From Plotosus lineatus (lineage: Eukaryota > Chordata > Actinopteri > Siluriformes > Plotosidae): 64,000 nt of DNA. Below are positions 41,211 to 53,837 of this stretch, in pieces (within the stretch, counting starts at the first letter, position 1; every line of letters begins with the position of its first letter). The notes beneath the pieces are model-generated. The model did not search any database. It was not told the origin of the DNA and saw only the letters and a list, made by a program, of their open reading frames with translations. The position numbers were made by a program, and so were the translations under genes. Where the stretch lies: positions 6,625,163 to 6,689,162 of the forward strand of contig CM045729.1 in NCBI GenBank assembly GCA_024760905.1, in the 5' to 3' direction.

Positions 41211-41600
41211 GCCCTGGACAGTGTGTACACTAATATGTCAGCTTTTAAGCATGTGAATGACACCCCTACCCCCCCACCCCACCCTTGTCAGGAGCAGTGC
41301 CAAGCATCCTCCCGTCTTTATGCTTGTAGTCAATGACCTTACGCCACACTCGCCAAAGTGACTGCTGCCTTAATCTAATCAGATTGATCAGTTAGAATTA
41401 GAGTTCAAATTAATTACAGACGACGAGAGCACAGACAGCTCGATCCACGCTCTCCTCTGAGTGGATCCCGCCCCCTTTCATTTTTCCTCAATTTGGTTTT
41501 TCATCAGATCTTCATTTCCACTTCCCCACCCCACCCTGTTTCCTCTTCCTCTTATCTCTGAAGTTGCACAGCTCAATTCATGCGGCGCTCAAACTCTTTC
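41211..41600. other. No gene recognised
   Basis: About 390 bp without a recognised element. The 248-codon plus-strand ORF starting 41461 is antisense to the RTE LINE. Confidence 0.4.
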
Positions 41601-41642
41601 GTATTGGATTCGTTTCTTCTTCTTTTCCTTCGGCTCTTCCCT

Positions 41643-42134
41643 TCAAAGGTCGCCACAGCAAATGATCTGCCTCCATCTCACCCTATCCTCTGCATCTTCT
41701 ACTCTTACTCCAACTACCTTCATGTGTGCCTTCACCACATCCAGAAATCTTCTCTTTGGTCTTTCTCTAGGCCTTCTGCCTGGTAGTTCCAATCTCAGCA
41801 TCCCACTACGAATATATTCACTATCCCTCCTCTGTACATGTCCAAACCATCTCAATCTAGCCTCTCTGACTTTGTCTCCAAAACATATAACATGTGCTGT
41901 CCCTCTGATGTGCTCATTCCTGGTCCTATCCATCCTCGTTACTCCCAAAGAGAATCTCAACATTTTCATCTCTGCTACCTCCAGCTCTGTCTCCTGTCTT
42001 TTCCCCAGGGCCACTGTTTCTAAACCATACAACATCGCTGGCCTCATCACCGTCTTGTACACCTTTCCCTTCATTCTTGCCGATACCTTCCTATCACACT
42101 TCAATGGACGGACACTTTTCTCCATCCATTCCAA
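41643..42134 (-). pseudogene. RTE LINE ORF C-terminal region
   Basis: YKTVMRPAMLYGLETVALGKR, RFSLGVTRMDRTRNEHIRGT, RLRWFGHVQRRDSEYI and WRQIICCGDL stop form the usual RTE C-terminus. It overlaps the RT piece by about 34 bp in another frame, so one frameshift divides them. Confidence 0.88.
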
Positions 42135-43219
42135 CCTGCCTGGACAAGGTTATTCACCTCTTTTCCACACTCTCCATTGCTCTGGATTGTTGAGCCCAAA
42201 TACTTAAAATCCTCCACCTTCTTTATCTCTGCCCCCTGTAACCTCACCGTTCCTCTTGGGTCCTTGTCGTTCACACACATGTATTCTGTCTTACTGAGGC
42301 TAACCTTCATTCCCCTCCTTTCCAGGGCATACCTCCACCTCTCTAGATTTTCCTCCACTTGTTCTCTGCTCTCACGACAGATCACAATGTCATCTGCAAA
42401 CATCATAGTCCACGGAGATTCTTGTCTAACCTCGTCTGTCAGCCTGTCCATCACCATAGCAAACAAGAAGGGGCTGAGAGTTGACCCTTGATGCAGTCCC
42501 ACCTCCACTTTGAACTCTTCTGTCACACCGACAGCACACCTCACCACTGTCTTACATCTCTCATACATGTCCTGCACCACTCTAACATACTTCTCTCCTA
42601 CTCCAGACTCCCTCATGCAATACCACAGTTCTTCTCTTGGCACCCTGTCATATGCTTTCTCCAGATCCACAAAGGCAAATTGCAGCTCCCTCTGACCTTC
42701 TCTGTACTTCTCTATTAACTTCCTCAAAGCAAACACTGCATCTGTGGTGCTCTTTCTTGGCATGAAACCAAACTGTTGTTCACAAATGCTGACCTTTGAT
42801 GTCCTTAGTCTGGCTTCCACTATTCTTTCCCATAACTTCATCGTATGGCTCATCAACTTTATCCCTCTGTAGTTGCCACAACTCTGCACATCTCCCTTGT
42901 TCTTAAAAATGGGTACAAACACACTTCTCCATTCCTCTGGCATCTGCTCACTTTCTAAGACCTTGTTGAATGTTCTTGGCAGAAAAGCTACTGCTACCTC
43001 CCCTAGACACTTCCATACCTCCACAGGTTTGTCATCAGGACCAACTGCCTTTCCACTCTTCATCCTCTTCAATGCCCTCCTCACTTCACCCTTACAGATC
43101 TTTGCTACTTCCTGGTCCTCAATGGTCACCCCTTCTACTCTTTTTTCTCTCTCATTTTCCTGATTCATCAGCTCTTCAAAGTACTCTTTCCATCTTCCCA
43201 GCACACTTCTTGTCATCAA
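42101..43219 (-). pseudogene. RTE LINE reverse transcriptase (372-codon open piece)
   Basis: Complete RT core: KSGKAVGPDDKPVEVWKCLG, VPIFKNKGDVQSCGNYRGI, FMPRKSTTDAVFALRKLI, FVDLEKAYDRVPREELW (first Asp), VGLHQGSTLSPFLFAMVMD, MMFADDIVIC (FADD box) and FKYLGSTIQSNGECGKEV. The frame ends at 42101, where a shift separates it from the C-terminal region. Catalytic residues are intact, but no full-length protein can be made. Confidence 0.9.
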
Positions 43220-43490
43220 TCACTACATTTCCCTCTCTGTCCTTAATCACTCTAACTTGCTGCAGATCTTTCCCATCCCTATTTCTCTGCTGTGCTAACC
43301 CGTATAAATCAATTTCTCCCTCCATACTGTCCAATTTATTATACAAGTCATCATACGCCCTCTGTTTGGCCTTTGACACCGCTACCTTCGCCTTACGCTG
43401 TGTCTCCCTGTACTCCTGTTTACTCTCTTCGGTTCTCTCAATGCCCCACTTCTTCTTAGCTAACCTCATTCTTTGTACACACTCCTGCAC
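43176..43490 (-). pseudogene. RTE LINE linker between endonuclease and RT
   Basis: MRLAKKKWGIERTEES, SKAKQRAYDDLYNKLDSMEG and YGLAQQRNRDGKDLQQVRVI are co-linear with the plus-strand copy's 38248-38529 piece. A frame break at its end leads into the RT piece. Confidence 0.8.
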
Positions 43491-43707
43491 GTCCTCATTC
43501 CACCATCAAGTCTCCTTATCTACCCTCCTTCCAGAGGACACACCAAGTACTCTCCTACCTGTCTTCCTGATCACATTGGTTGTGGTTGTCCAGTCATTTG
43601 GAAGCACTTCCTGACTACCCAAAGTCTATTTCAACTGCTCCTTGACAGCTTCCACCAGTTTGTCTTCTGCTCTGCCTTTGCCTTTTTCACCTTCCTCACC
43701 ATCAGCG

Positions 43708-43986
43708 TCATCCTGCACACCACCTATGCTGTTTGGCAACAGTCTCATCCACTACTACTTTGCAGTCACTGACTTCCTTCAAATTACATCGCATACACAA
43801 GATGTAGTCTACCTGTGTGCTCTTACCTCCGCTTTCATAAACCTCACCATCGGCGTCAACCGTCCACCTGGTCTTCTGAACACACAGTATGTCCATCTTC
43901 CTCCTCTGCATCATGTCAGCCAGTTCTCTAGCATTTTCTTTTATCGTTCCAACAGTCAAAGTCCCTACTCTCAGTCCTAGACTCAC
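43708..43986 (-). pseudogene. RTE LINE endonuclease, internally deleted
   Basis: MSLGLRVGTLTVGT and ILCVQKTRW (the catalytic Glu position reads K) are followed directly by STQVDYILCMRCNLKEVSDC. The central GADFN and surrounding residues are gone, so no nuclease activity is possible. Confidence 0.85.
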
Positions 43987-44384
43987 GCCTTTCCTCTTCT
44001 CTCACCGCCTATGGACACGCCTCCCGCCTCTCCTTCGTCAACCAACAGTAGTCAAATTTCCACCAGCATAACCTGTTGGTTAATAGCACTATTGTTGGTT
44101 GTTGTTAACCCGGGCCTCCACTGATCCGGTATGAATTTCGCTTTGAACATTTGCATGAGAATTTTGGCAGAAGTTGTACACCAGATGCCCTTCCTGTCAC
44201 AGCCCTCTGCATTTATCCGGGCTTGGGACCGGCATGAGGGAGAGACACTGGTTTGTGCCCCCCATCACGGCTGCATCGTTTATGGAATCAAATTTACTCT
44301 TCAACCTTTACATTTTTTCAGTATTTTATTTCTAACTAATCATGGAACTGATCATCAGTTGCTTTCTTTTTCTTTATATGTGGC

Positions 44385-44690
44385 CAGTGGAGTAGTGGTG
44401 AGGGCGCTGGGCTCATGTTCAACAGGATGTGGGTTCAAATACCCAATAGGTCCCCACTGTGCTATGACCCCTTGGTAAGGTTTTGAAAACGAGAGTGCCT
44501 CTGTCCACCCAGCAGTATAAATGGTACCAGTAAAAATACTGGGAAGGAGACATGTGTTGGGCTAGCAGCCCATCCAGGAGGAGTTGAACCCTGAGTCACC
44601 TCACACTAGGGAACCGAGGGATAAACTGTGGCCTGATGAGCTGCTCGGGCTTGGGTATAAAAAGCCCAATGGACTCAAATTTAACTTTTG
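44385..44690 (+). mobile_element. SINE D
   Basis: Better copy of the family at 26255: head CCAGTGGAGTAGTGGTGAGG (A-box region), ATGTGGGTTCAAATACCC (B box), CCCACTGTGCTATGACCCC, CACCCAGCAGTATAAATGG, CCCATCCAGGAGGAGTTGAA, GGCTTGGGTATAAAAAGCCC. Confidence 0.78.
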
Positions 44691-44717
44691 GTTTACATAC
44701 TTCGGGAACGTTCTTTT

Positions 44718-44880
44718 TTTTTAATTTCATTAATTTTCCAAGCCGCTCAATCCTCCAAGGGCCAGAGAAGTCACTTCAGCCCACTTTGGGTGAAGCAGAG
44801 TACTCCCTGAAAAGCTCACCAGTCTTTCACAGGGCCAATACACACACACGCATTTCACATTTACACTCATACCTCATTCG
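44718..44880 (-). mobile_element. SINE B tail fragment
   Basis: TTTTCCAAGCCGCTCAATCC, GAGTACTCCCTGAAAAGCTC, TTTCACAGGGCCAATACAC. Confidence 0.65.
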
Positions 44881-44897
44881 GAAAAACATGTTTCCAT

Positions 44898-45243
44898 TAT
44901 GGGCAGTGGTGGCCTGGTGGTGAAGGTACTGTATCACTGATCCCAAGGTCAGAGGCTCACGCCCCACTCTCAGTGGGTTGTCACTGCTGTCCCCCCAGTG
45001 CACTAACCGGGTTATCGAAGGCCGGCCATGTCTCTTGCTGTCTGTGGTGGGAAGTTCATGCAAAAGAACCATTGCTGACCTTCGTCAAAAGGTGCTGCAG
45101 AGCCGTCAACATCTTCATGCACTGCAATGTCCTGGCGAGTCGTCCAGGGTATACTCTGCCTTCACCCAGAGTTGGCTGAGATGGATTCCCGCCACTCTGT
45201 GACCCTAATTAGGGTTAAGTGGTTCAGAAAATGAATGAATGTT
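44898..45243 (+). mobile_element. SINE A, near-complete
   Basis: Best-preserved head: GGGCAGTGGTGGCCTGGTGG (A box TGGCCTGGTGG) and GAGGCTCACGCCCCAC (B-box position), then CACTAACCGGGTTATCGAAGG, CATGCAAAAGAACCATTGC, tail CCCTAATTAGGGTTAAGTGG and ATGAATGAATG. Confidence 0.9.
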
Positions 45244-45950
45244 TCCATTATGTCACTCAATGTGCCCTGAACTGGGGTCTCTGACCAAACACCTGCCATC
45301 CCTTGATGATGGGGTTTCCTGCCTTTGCCTTTCTTCACATCACTAGAATTTTGAGGCTGTTCATTAGTAGACTTGGGGTAACAACCATTCTGAGCACATT
45401 TTACATTCAGCCGTGGCTTTTCAATGATTGATGTGCTGCTTCTGGCTGACGTCTAAAAATCCTTTCAACAGGATTTTTGGCAATTACAAGTCAGGGTTGT
45501 GCCAGGCACTGCATGCAATCCTTTGGGATTCAGAGAGTGATCCAAATAACAGCCAAAATTACTAGAAATGGGACTTTCCATGAAGATAATCAAATGAGAT
45601 TAGAACTGATCAAACTGATACAAGTGATGAATCCGATATTGGAACTCTGGGTGCTGGAGAAGATGGGCATGGCAGAGGCTGGAGACAGGGATGTGGACTT
45701 TCCATAAACCTTAGTGAGTTCTGTTGGAATATCCCTCAGGTGGCCATGTTGCTGAGTTAGAGCAAGTATGACCTGTATTTCTGGGGAGAGACATGCCAGA
45801 AGTTTCCAAGATATTACTGAAGGTTGCCCCAGGTGGCTGCTGTATTGCTTTTTGTTGGATAGCTGCTGTTTACAAATTAATAAATGAAAATATTATGTAT
45901 CTATAAATGTCATTATTTATCTTTATGTAAAAGGGCTGTATGTGTACAAA
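45244..45950. other. No gene recognised
   Basis: About 700 bp. A 76-codon ORF (45477-45707, plus) has no known motif. Could be single-copy or an unrecognised old repeat. Confidence 0.4.
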
Positions 45951-45952
<2 letters not shown>

Positions 45953-45988
<36 letters not shown>

Positions 45989-46028
45989 CTAGTATATAGA
46001 TACACATACACACATACAGTCCTTTTGC

Positions 46029-46081
<53 letters not shown>
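45953..46081. repeat. (TCTA)n and (TA)n microsatellites
   Basis: TCTA run at about 45953-45986 and TA run at about 46031-46081. Confidence 0.95.
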
Positions 46082-46085
<4 letters not shown>

Positions 46086-46151
46086 CTCCTTTTCCTGAAA
46101 GAGCATTATGTTAATGGGAAGCCTACGTTGATTCTGGTCCTTGATCCACTT

Positions 46152-46500
46152 CTTTTTTTTTTTTTTTTTTTTTGGCTTTTTCCCTTTCTCAGGTGTCGCC
46201 ACAGTGAATTATCGCTTGTTTGATTTGGCATAGGTTTTTATGTCGGATGCCTTTTCTGACACAACTCTTTTGAAAGGGACAGAAACACGCTATGCAGATA
46301 CTCTTTACGAAAGTCAGCAATGGTCCTTTTACATGAACCTCTCACCATAGACAGTGAGACACATGGCTGCCTTTGATAACCCAGTTAGCCGCACTGGGGG
46401 GGGGGGGGGGGGGGGTCAGTGACAAGCTTGTGGAGAGTAGGACTCGAATCCCCATCCTGATCCAGTACCCTTTACCCCCAGGCCACCATTGCCCTCTGAT
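46152..46500 (-). mobile_element. LINE/SINE scrap and SINE A with poly-G
   Basis: 46152-46172 is poly-T. 46188-46265 (GTGTCGCCACAGTGAATTATC, GGATGCCTTTTCTGACAC) resembles the RTE-end and 5' UTR text seen at 44190. 46270-46500 is a minus-sense SINE A (AATGGTCCTTTTACATGAACC, TTGATAACCCAGTTAGCC) with a run of about 20 G (46397-46416) and head complement GACTCGAATCCCC. Confidence 0.8.
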
Positions 46501-46519
46501 CCTCGATCCTCATCATCAG

Positions 46520-46968
46520 TAATTTCCAGGGGCTGAACCTTTCACGCAGTCCAGAATACAGGCTTTGTCCTTGATAATGGTCGCTACGGTCGACCTACTC
46601 AAGCCTAACACCTTACCAATCTTTGTTGGAGTTTCAACTTTCTCCGACCTTTTAATAATATCCAGCTTTCATTTCCATTCTAATGGCTTTCCTCTTGGCT
46701 GGACCAGCTTCGCCAGAAGATCCTGCTTTCTTTTTTTATGTGGCCATGATGTGAAAAAGGAGACAAAATGGATGATGCTGATGTCCGCGTAGCACTGCAT
46801 AGCTGTGTATTCATACGCACTCCGCATAAAAAAACTAGCACATGTAATAGGAGCTTACGAACAGAGCGGCATAACTTAAAATCCTTCTCTATTTCCTTAT
46901 GTACATATATTCAGTGGCATCGTAAAGTCGAAACATCGTAAGTTGAGAACCACGTAAGTCGAGGACCG

Positions 46969-46972
<4 letters not shown>
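46520..46972 (-). mobile_element. pogo/Tigger-like DNA transposon relic
   Basis: The right end in complement reads AGGCGGTCCTCGACTTACG followed by TGGTTCTCAACTTACGATG, the style of Tigger terminal repeats. Inside, on the minus strand around 46740-46560, broken text matches the start of a pogo-type transposase: KRKAI near the start, a helix-turn-helix region, and VDRS/TIIKDK-like words. The left end is lost at the SINE A boundary. Confidence 0.65.

Positions 46973-47030
<58 letters not shown>
46973..47030. repeat. (TA)n microsatellite
   Basis: Uninterrupted TA run directly left of the perfect inverted repeat. Confidence 0.95.
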
Positions 47031-47034
<4 letters not shown>

Positions 47035-47074
47035 CAAAAGGACAGGACAAAGACTTTCTATTGAAACTCCATTT

Positions 47075-47129
47075 ATCACTACAGATCTGTTTCGAGGGGT
47101 GGTGAAACCATCCTCTCTCTTCAGGTGAT
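47075..47129 (-). ncRNA. Type I hammerhead ribozyme candidate, minus strand
   Basis: Exact mirror of the plus-strand motif in the left arm: core CTGAAGA complement at 47118-47124, GAAA complement at 47090-47093. Its transcript would run leftward and would be cut between the positions mirroring 47213 and 47214 (47080/47079). Confidence 0.62.
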
Positions 47130-47163
47130 TATAGAAGAAGATATAGATATAGATTCTTCTATA

Positions 47164-47218
47164 ATCACCTGAAGAGAGAGGATGGTTTCACCACCCCTCG
47201 AAACAGATCTGTAGTGAT
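47164..47218 (+). ncRNA. Type I hammerhead ribozyme candidate, plus strand
   Basis: Stem I ATCAC (47164-47168) pairs with GTGAT (47214-47218). Core CTGAAGA (47169-47175) fits CUGANGA. Stem II runs GAGAGGATGGT / ACCACCCCTC with a TTC loop, one mismatch and one bulge. GAAA is at 47200-47203. Stem III CAG/CTG is short with a tiny loop, ending in the cleavage triplet GTA (47211-47213) just before stem I. All conserved core positions are present. Self-cleavage would fall after 47213. Confidence 0.65.
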
Positions 47219-47317
47219 AAATGGAGTTTCAATAGAAAGTCTTTGTCCTGTCCTTTTGTTATTTGCTCTACCAAAAAGTATTGAGCACTCTCCTACGGAA
47301 GGATCTACTCAGAAAAT

Positions 47318-50270
<2,953 letters not shown>

Positions 50271-50659
50271 CAGTGGAGCGGCAGAGTACGATTTCTAATC
50301 CAAAAAATCAGTCAAGGGGGTCCCGTTTCCGCTTCTGCCAAAATGACCATTTCACAAGACACCAATATAGAACAGGCGTAGTGAGTTTAGAAGCCCTGGT
50401 TTCAGTTCACAGCAAGTAAATGGCTGGGAACCTAATATACAGTTTTTCCTCTCTGACCTTGAAAATCAGGTCAAGGTCACATACACGCAAACTCATGTGA
50501 GCACTAACAGTAGTGAACTAGCATACACAGTTTGAGAGTCTCGGTTTTACTGCGTGGTAAGGACATGTTTGGAACCTAAAGTGTGATGGACAGACAGACA
50601 GAACCCATTCTTGTAGCTACTGAGCCTCCTTGTGGGCGGGACCTAAACACATGAAAAAG

Positions 50660-50690
<31 letters not shown>
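50271..50690 (+). repeat. Possible unclassified retroelement end with poly-A
   Basis: GACCTTGAAAATCAGGTCAAGGTCAC, then GGACAGACAGACAGAACCC, then a 30-bp poly-A run (about 50659-50690). Similar GTCAAGGTCA text followed by GGACAGAC units occurs in dispersed repeats of aquatic animals. No second copy in the window. Confidence 0.35.
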
Positions 50691-50691
<1 letters not shown>

Positions 50692-50995
50692 GCTGCTTCT
50701 GTACCTACCGCTGAAACACTGATTCTGAATGTATACACTGAATGGCCTGTTTGGCTTCCTCCTCCCATATATGACCTGCTTACTTCACGATGATGGGTTA
50801 CCTGAAACCGCCACAGTCAGTGTGCTATGAGTCAGAACAGGATGGGCAGAGATGCTACTGTGGATGAGGTAGGGGGGTGGAGTAAAAGAAGAGCAGCTAA
50901 TTGGAAAGCCCAGCATGCTATGGTGTATCAGTGTTGTATTTCTATCATGCTTTTGACAACTGATCTTATCAAAATGCAGCTTTACATAAAATAAA

Positions 50996-51048
<53 letters not shown>

Positions 51049-51220
51049 TTTATTAAAGAATTTAAACAGTTCTCTGTAAACCCTACACATCCCCAATGAG
51101 CATGTCCATGGCAACAAATTTTTCACTGGAAAAGGTTTCTGAACTACGAAGATATTACACATTCTGATTTTAAATAATTTATTATTCTTAAAATAGCTGC
51201 AAAAAATAGCTTAATATATG
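50691..51220. other. No gene seen; (CAAT)n at 50997-51045
   Basis: A tetranucleotide run of about twelve ATCA units; otherwise unrecognised. Confidence 0.55.
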
Positions 51221-51223
51221 GTG

Positions 51224-51585
51224 TTAACTCCTTATGAAGTAGCAGGTGTCCCCCCCCCCCCCCCCCGGTCTCTTCCTGGTTGGACATGCCCAAAACACCA
51301 CACTAGGGAAAAGTTTCGGAGGCATTCTAACCAGATCCCCGAGCCACCTCAACTGGCTCCTCTCAATGTGGATGGTAGAGCTTCTAGCCTTATATCTAAG
51401 GGAGAGCCCCACCACCTGGTGAAGGAAGCTCATTTCAGGCGCTTGTATCCGCCATCTTGTTCTTTCGGTCACTACCCAAAGTTTGTGACCATAAAGTAGG
51501 TTTGGAACGTAAATCGACAGCTTTATTTTGGACCGGTACAGGCTCCGCTTTACAGCAGAGGCTGCAGCAATCCACCTAGATCACA
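51224..51585 (-). mobile_element. Rex3-type LINE C-terminal fragment
   Basis: Minus-strand frame 51472-51224 reads TERTRWRIQAPEMSFLHQVVGLSLR and SQLRWLGDLVRMPPK, the post-RT text of Rex3. Upstream in complement CCGCTTTACAGCAGAGGCTGC matches the SAVKRSLYR region. A run of 18 C (51250-51267) sits in it. Confidence 0.82.
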
Positions 51586-51645
51586 CTTAAAGGATTATGT
51601 CTCTTGGATGGTCTGGGAATGCTTTGGTGTCCCCATGGAACAGCT
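51586..51645 (+). mobile_element. Rex3 scrap in opposite orientation
   Basis: AGGATTATGTCTCTTGGATGG and GTCTGGGAATGCTTTGGTG are plus-sense Rex3 C-terminal sequence (compare 21151-21190), directly abutting the minus-sense fragment. Confidence 0.7.
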
Positions 51646-51860
51646 TTATGAACTGAATTTTCGGGAAAAATAAAATTTGTTTTGAAATATGAAAATTTAA
51701 TATTACAATTTGGTTTTATTTCCTATCCACGATGAAGCCTTGACAGTGAGGTGGATGCCACAAAACAATCACTGGAATGGAACTGAGTGAAACCTGTTTT
51801 TTTTATTATTATTATTATCACCATTTCCTCCCTAATTTTTTCATATCCAATTTTCACCCG
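51646..51860. other. No gene recognised
   Basis: AT-rich spacer with a short (TTA)n at 51803-51817. Confidence 0.4.
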
Positions 51861-51861
51861 A

Positions 51862-52215
51862 GCAGAGGTGGTCTAGTGGTATAGGGTGCTGGATCGCTGA
51901 TCCTAAGGTTGGGGGTTTGAGTCCCACTCTCCACAAGGTTGTCCCCCCCCCCCCCCCCCCCGCCAAGTGCAGCTAACTGGATTATCAAAGGCCGGCCATG
52001 TCTCTCACTGTCTATGGTGAGCGATTCATGTAAAAGAACCATTGCTGACTTTCGATAAGAGTAGACTGCAAAGCCGTCAGCGTGTTTCCACCCTGCGATG
52101 GCCTGGCAAGCTATCCAGGGTGTGCTCTGTCCTCACCCGGAGTTGGCTGGGATGGACACCAGCCTCCCCGTGACCCTAATTAGGATTGAGCAGTTACAGA
52201 AGATGATGATGATGA
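51862..52215 (+). mobile_element. SINE A with poly-C expansion
   Basis: Head GCAGAGGTGGTCTAGTGGTAT (A box), GGGGTTTGAGTCCCAC (B box), poly-C run at 51945-51961, then GCAGCTAACTGGATTATCAAAGG, CATGTAAAAGAACCATTGC, CCCTAATTAGGATTGAGCAG and a GATGAT tail. Confidence 0.88.
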
Positions 52216-52284
52216 TGACGAACAATTCCCACCCATCAGGTATTGCCTTCCTTTTCACACACCCATCACCGGCCAAGTAAGGGT

Positions 52285-52610
52285 GAAAGCATGCACACGC
52301 CCTCTGTGACATGCAATGCAAGCAACCCGCTACTTTTCAAACTGCAAGCCATGCGTATTTGGAGCGGTCTAACACACTCAGAGGGAAAGCGCTCTCCCCC
52401 CCTCATATGAACAAGCTCACGGGCGTCCATGATTTCCTGGCGATCGCTGTGAGTGAAGGTGAAGTAAACATATGCCAACCCTCTTTCCTCCTTCTTGTGG
52501 GAGTTCAGACAATTAGCTCCCATGGAGTCCCGGCCATGGCATTAAATCGGATTCGAACCTGCTATCTTCGAGTGAAGAGTCACACATCTTGTTAATGCGT
52601 CATTCGGGAG
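52285..52610 (-). mobile_element. SINE E candidate (tRNA-like head)
   Basis: GGATTCGAACC at 52549-52559 is an exact complement of the pol III B box. AGAGTCACACATCTTGTTAATGCG follows where the head should be. Body text (GGAGCGGTCTAACACACTCAG, GGCGTCCATGATTTCCTGGC) does not match other SINEs here. Only one copy in the window. Confidence 0.45.
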
Positions 52611-52803
52611 GATAGTGTGACATGAATAATTATTTTCATATACATGACATGGAGATAGAAGCAAACTCTCATCTAACATGACTTTGGGTTTACACTGGTG
52701 CATGGTGTCCACGATCACCACGATTCAAAAACGTGTGGAGATAAATGATTTATGAACATGTTTCAGCATAATTAAGGTATGAAAAGAAGACAGAGATTTC
52801 AAG

Positions 52804-53033
52804 AAATGAAACTTCCCTTAACTTCATCATGCTTCCACCAAGTTCCCTCAAGATCATCATGCTTCCACCAAGTTCCCTCAAGATCATTATGCTTCCACCA
52901 AGATCCCTCAAGATCATCATGATTCCACCAAGTTCCCTGAAGATCATCATGCTTCCACCAAGTTCCCTCAAGATCATCATCATGCTTCCACCAAGTTCCC
53001 TCAAGATCATCCTGATTCCACCAAGTTACCAAG
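52804..53033 (+). repeat. 30-bp minisatellite, locus 1 (about 7 copies)
   Basis: Tandem units of TTCCCTCAAGATCATCATGC + TTCCACCAAG. One unit is 33 bp through an extra CAT. Units differ by one or two bases. Because 30 is a multiple of 3, frames stay open on both strands. Confidence 0.95.
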
Positions 53034-53073
53034 TTTTTTGTTTGTTTGTTTGTTTTTGGGTTTTTTTGATATA

Positions 53074-53820
53074 CAGTGGTACCTTGTCTAATAAATTTAA
53101 TCTGCTCTGAGGGTGAGACACAAAGCTCGTTAGATGAAACAGTTATTCCCATAAGAAATAACAGAAATTCAATAAATCCATTCCAACTCACTCCCAAACT
53201 CATATAACCTGACACAAACAAATATATTTGACTTAATATATTAAAGATAAACATGTAAAAACAATAAATGTTTCATAATGATAATAATATATGTACATTA
53301 ATATTAATAATAATCAATAATAAATAATAATAAAACAAAAATCAACACTAAGTCAACAAACCCTTCCAATCATCAACTGAGGCATAGATATCATGTGGTC
53401 AGCCATGAGGTCGTGCGTAACGGAGGAGGGGGAGGAGGAGGAGGAGGAGGAGAATTTTGTGTGCGTGAAGGCTCCGAATGCCAGAGAGGAAAGTCCCATG
53501 GTAAGCGTCCACAAGGCCACTGCTTCTCAAATAGTGGGGCACACCCCGGGGGAGGGGGGTGACCCTGGGGAACATGCTTTTTGCGATACTGTACTTGAAT
53601 TAAGTGTAATTGCGCATCCACTACAGTAGTTGTCAGTGGTGCTCTCATTGTGGCATTCTGGGAGCACGGAGGAATACACGTGGAAGAATATGAGGCTAAT
53701 CGGCCCGGAAAAGACATTTTGAAAAGAGCTCATAAAGTGAATTTTTGCTTGTTGGATGGAGCAGATTTTTGGTGGGTTCAAAGCTCATATCATGGGACAC
53801 TTGATAGACGAGTACCACTG
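53074..53820. mobile_element. pogo/Tigger-like element (747 bp) with TA duplication
   Basis: Ends CAGTGGTACCTTGTCTAATA and the complement of CAGTGGTACTCGTCTATCAA, each preceded or followed by TA (53072-53073, 53821-53822). These are typical Tigger-type tips (CAGTGGTACCTCG...). The interior contains an AT-rich part, a (GGA)n run at 53421-53450, and no transposase frame. Confidence 0.75.
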
Positions 53821-53837
53821 TACTTATTTCCTCTGTA

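Larger units (their letters stand above)
41605..44262 (-). mobile_element. RTE-clade LINE, nearly full span with endonuclease deletion
   Basis: Minus-strand copy from the 5' UTR (44262, GGGCACAAACCAGTGTCTC side) to the 3' end at about 41605 (GGAAAAGAAGAAGAAACG). Contains endonuclease ends, linker, complete RT and C-terminal region. Most of the endonuclease is deleted at about 43860, where QKTRW is joined to VDADGEVYESGG. Remaining breaks lie near 43490, 43200 and 42110. Confidence 0.88.
47033..47260. repeat. Perfect 106-bp inverted repeat with hammerhead-like cores
   Basis: 47033-47138 is the exact reverse complement of 47155-47260; the spacer is 16 bp of AGATAT-type sequence. Each arm carries one hammerhead-like core. 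The unit lies between long TA tracts. Hammerheads of this minimal type are known at the ends of Penelope-like elements and in retrozymes, so a Penelope terminal piece is the likely source, but no Penelope RT or GIY-YIG text is present here. Confidence 0.9.

Noticed and set aside
41461..42207. 248-codon plus-strand ORF
   Set aside because: It is antisense to the RTE LINE C-terminal region and RT on the minus strand; no domain of its own.
42970..43614. 214-codon plus-strand ORF
   Set aside because: Antisense shadow of the RTE LINE RT and linker.
44898..44970. Possible tRNA gene
   Set aside because: A and B box matches belong to SINE heads; no complete cloverleaf with anticodon arm and acceptor stem was found in any of the copies.
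53500..53560. CTTCTCAAATAGTGGGGCACACC as a second MITE tip inside the pogo-like element
   Set aside because: No matching inverted end or target duplication found, so a nested element cannot be supported.
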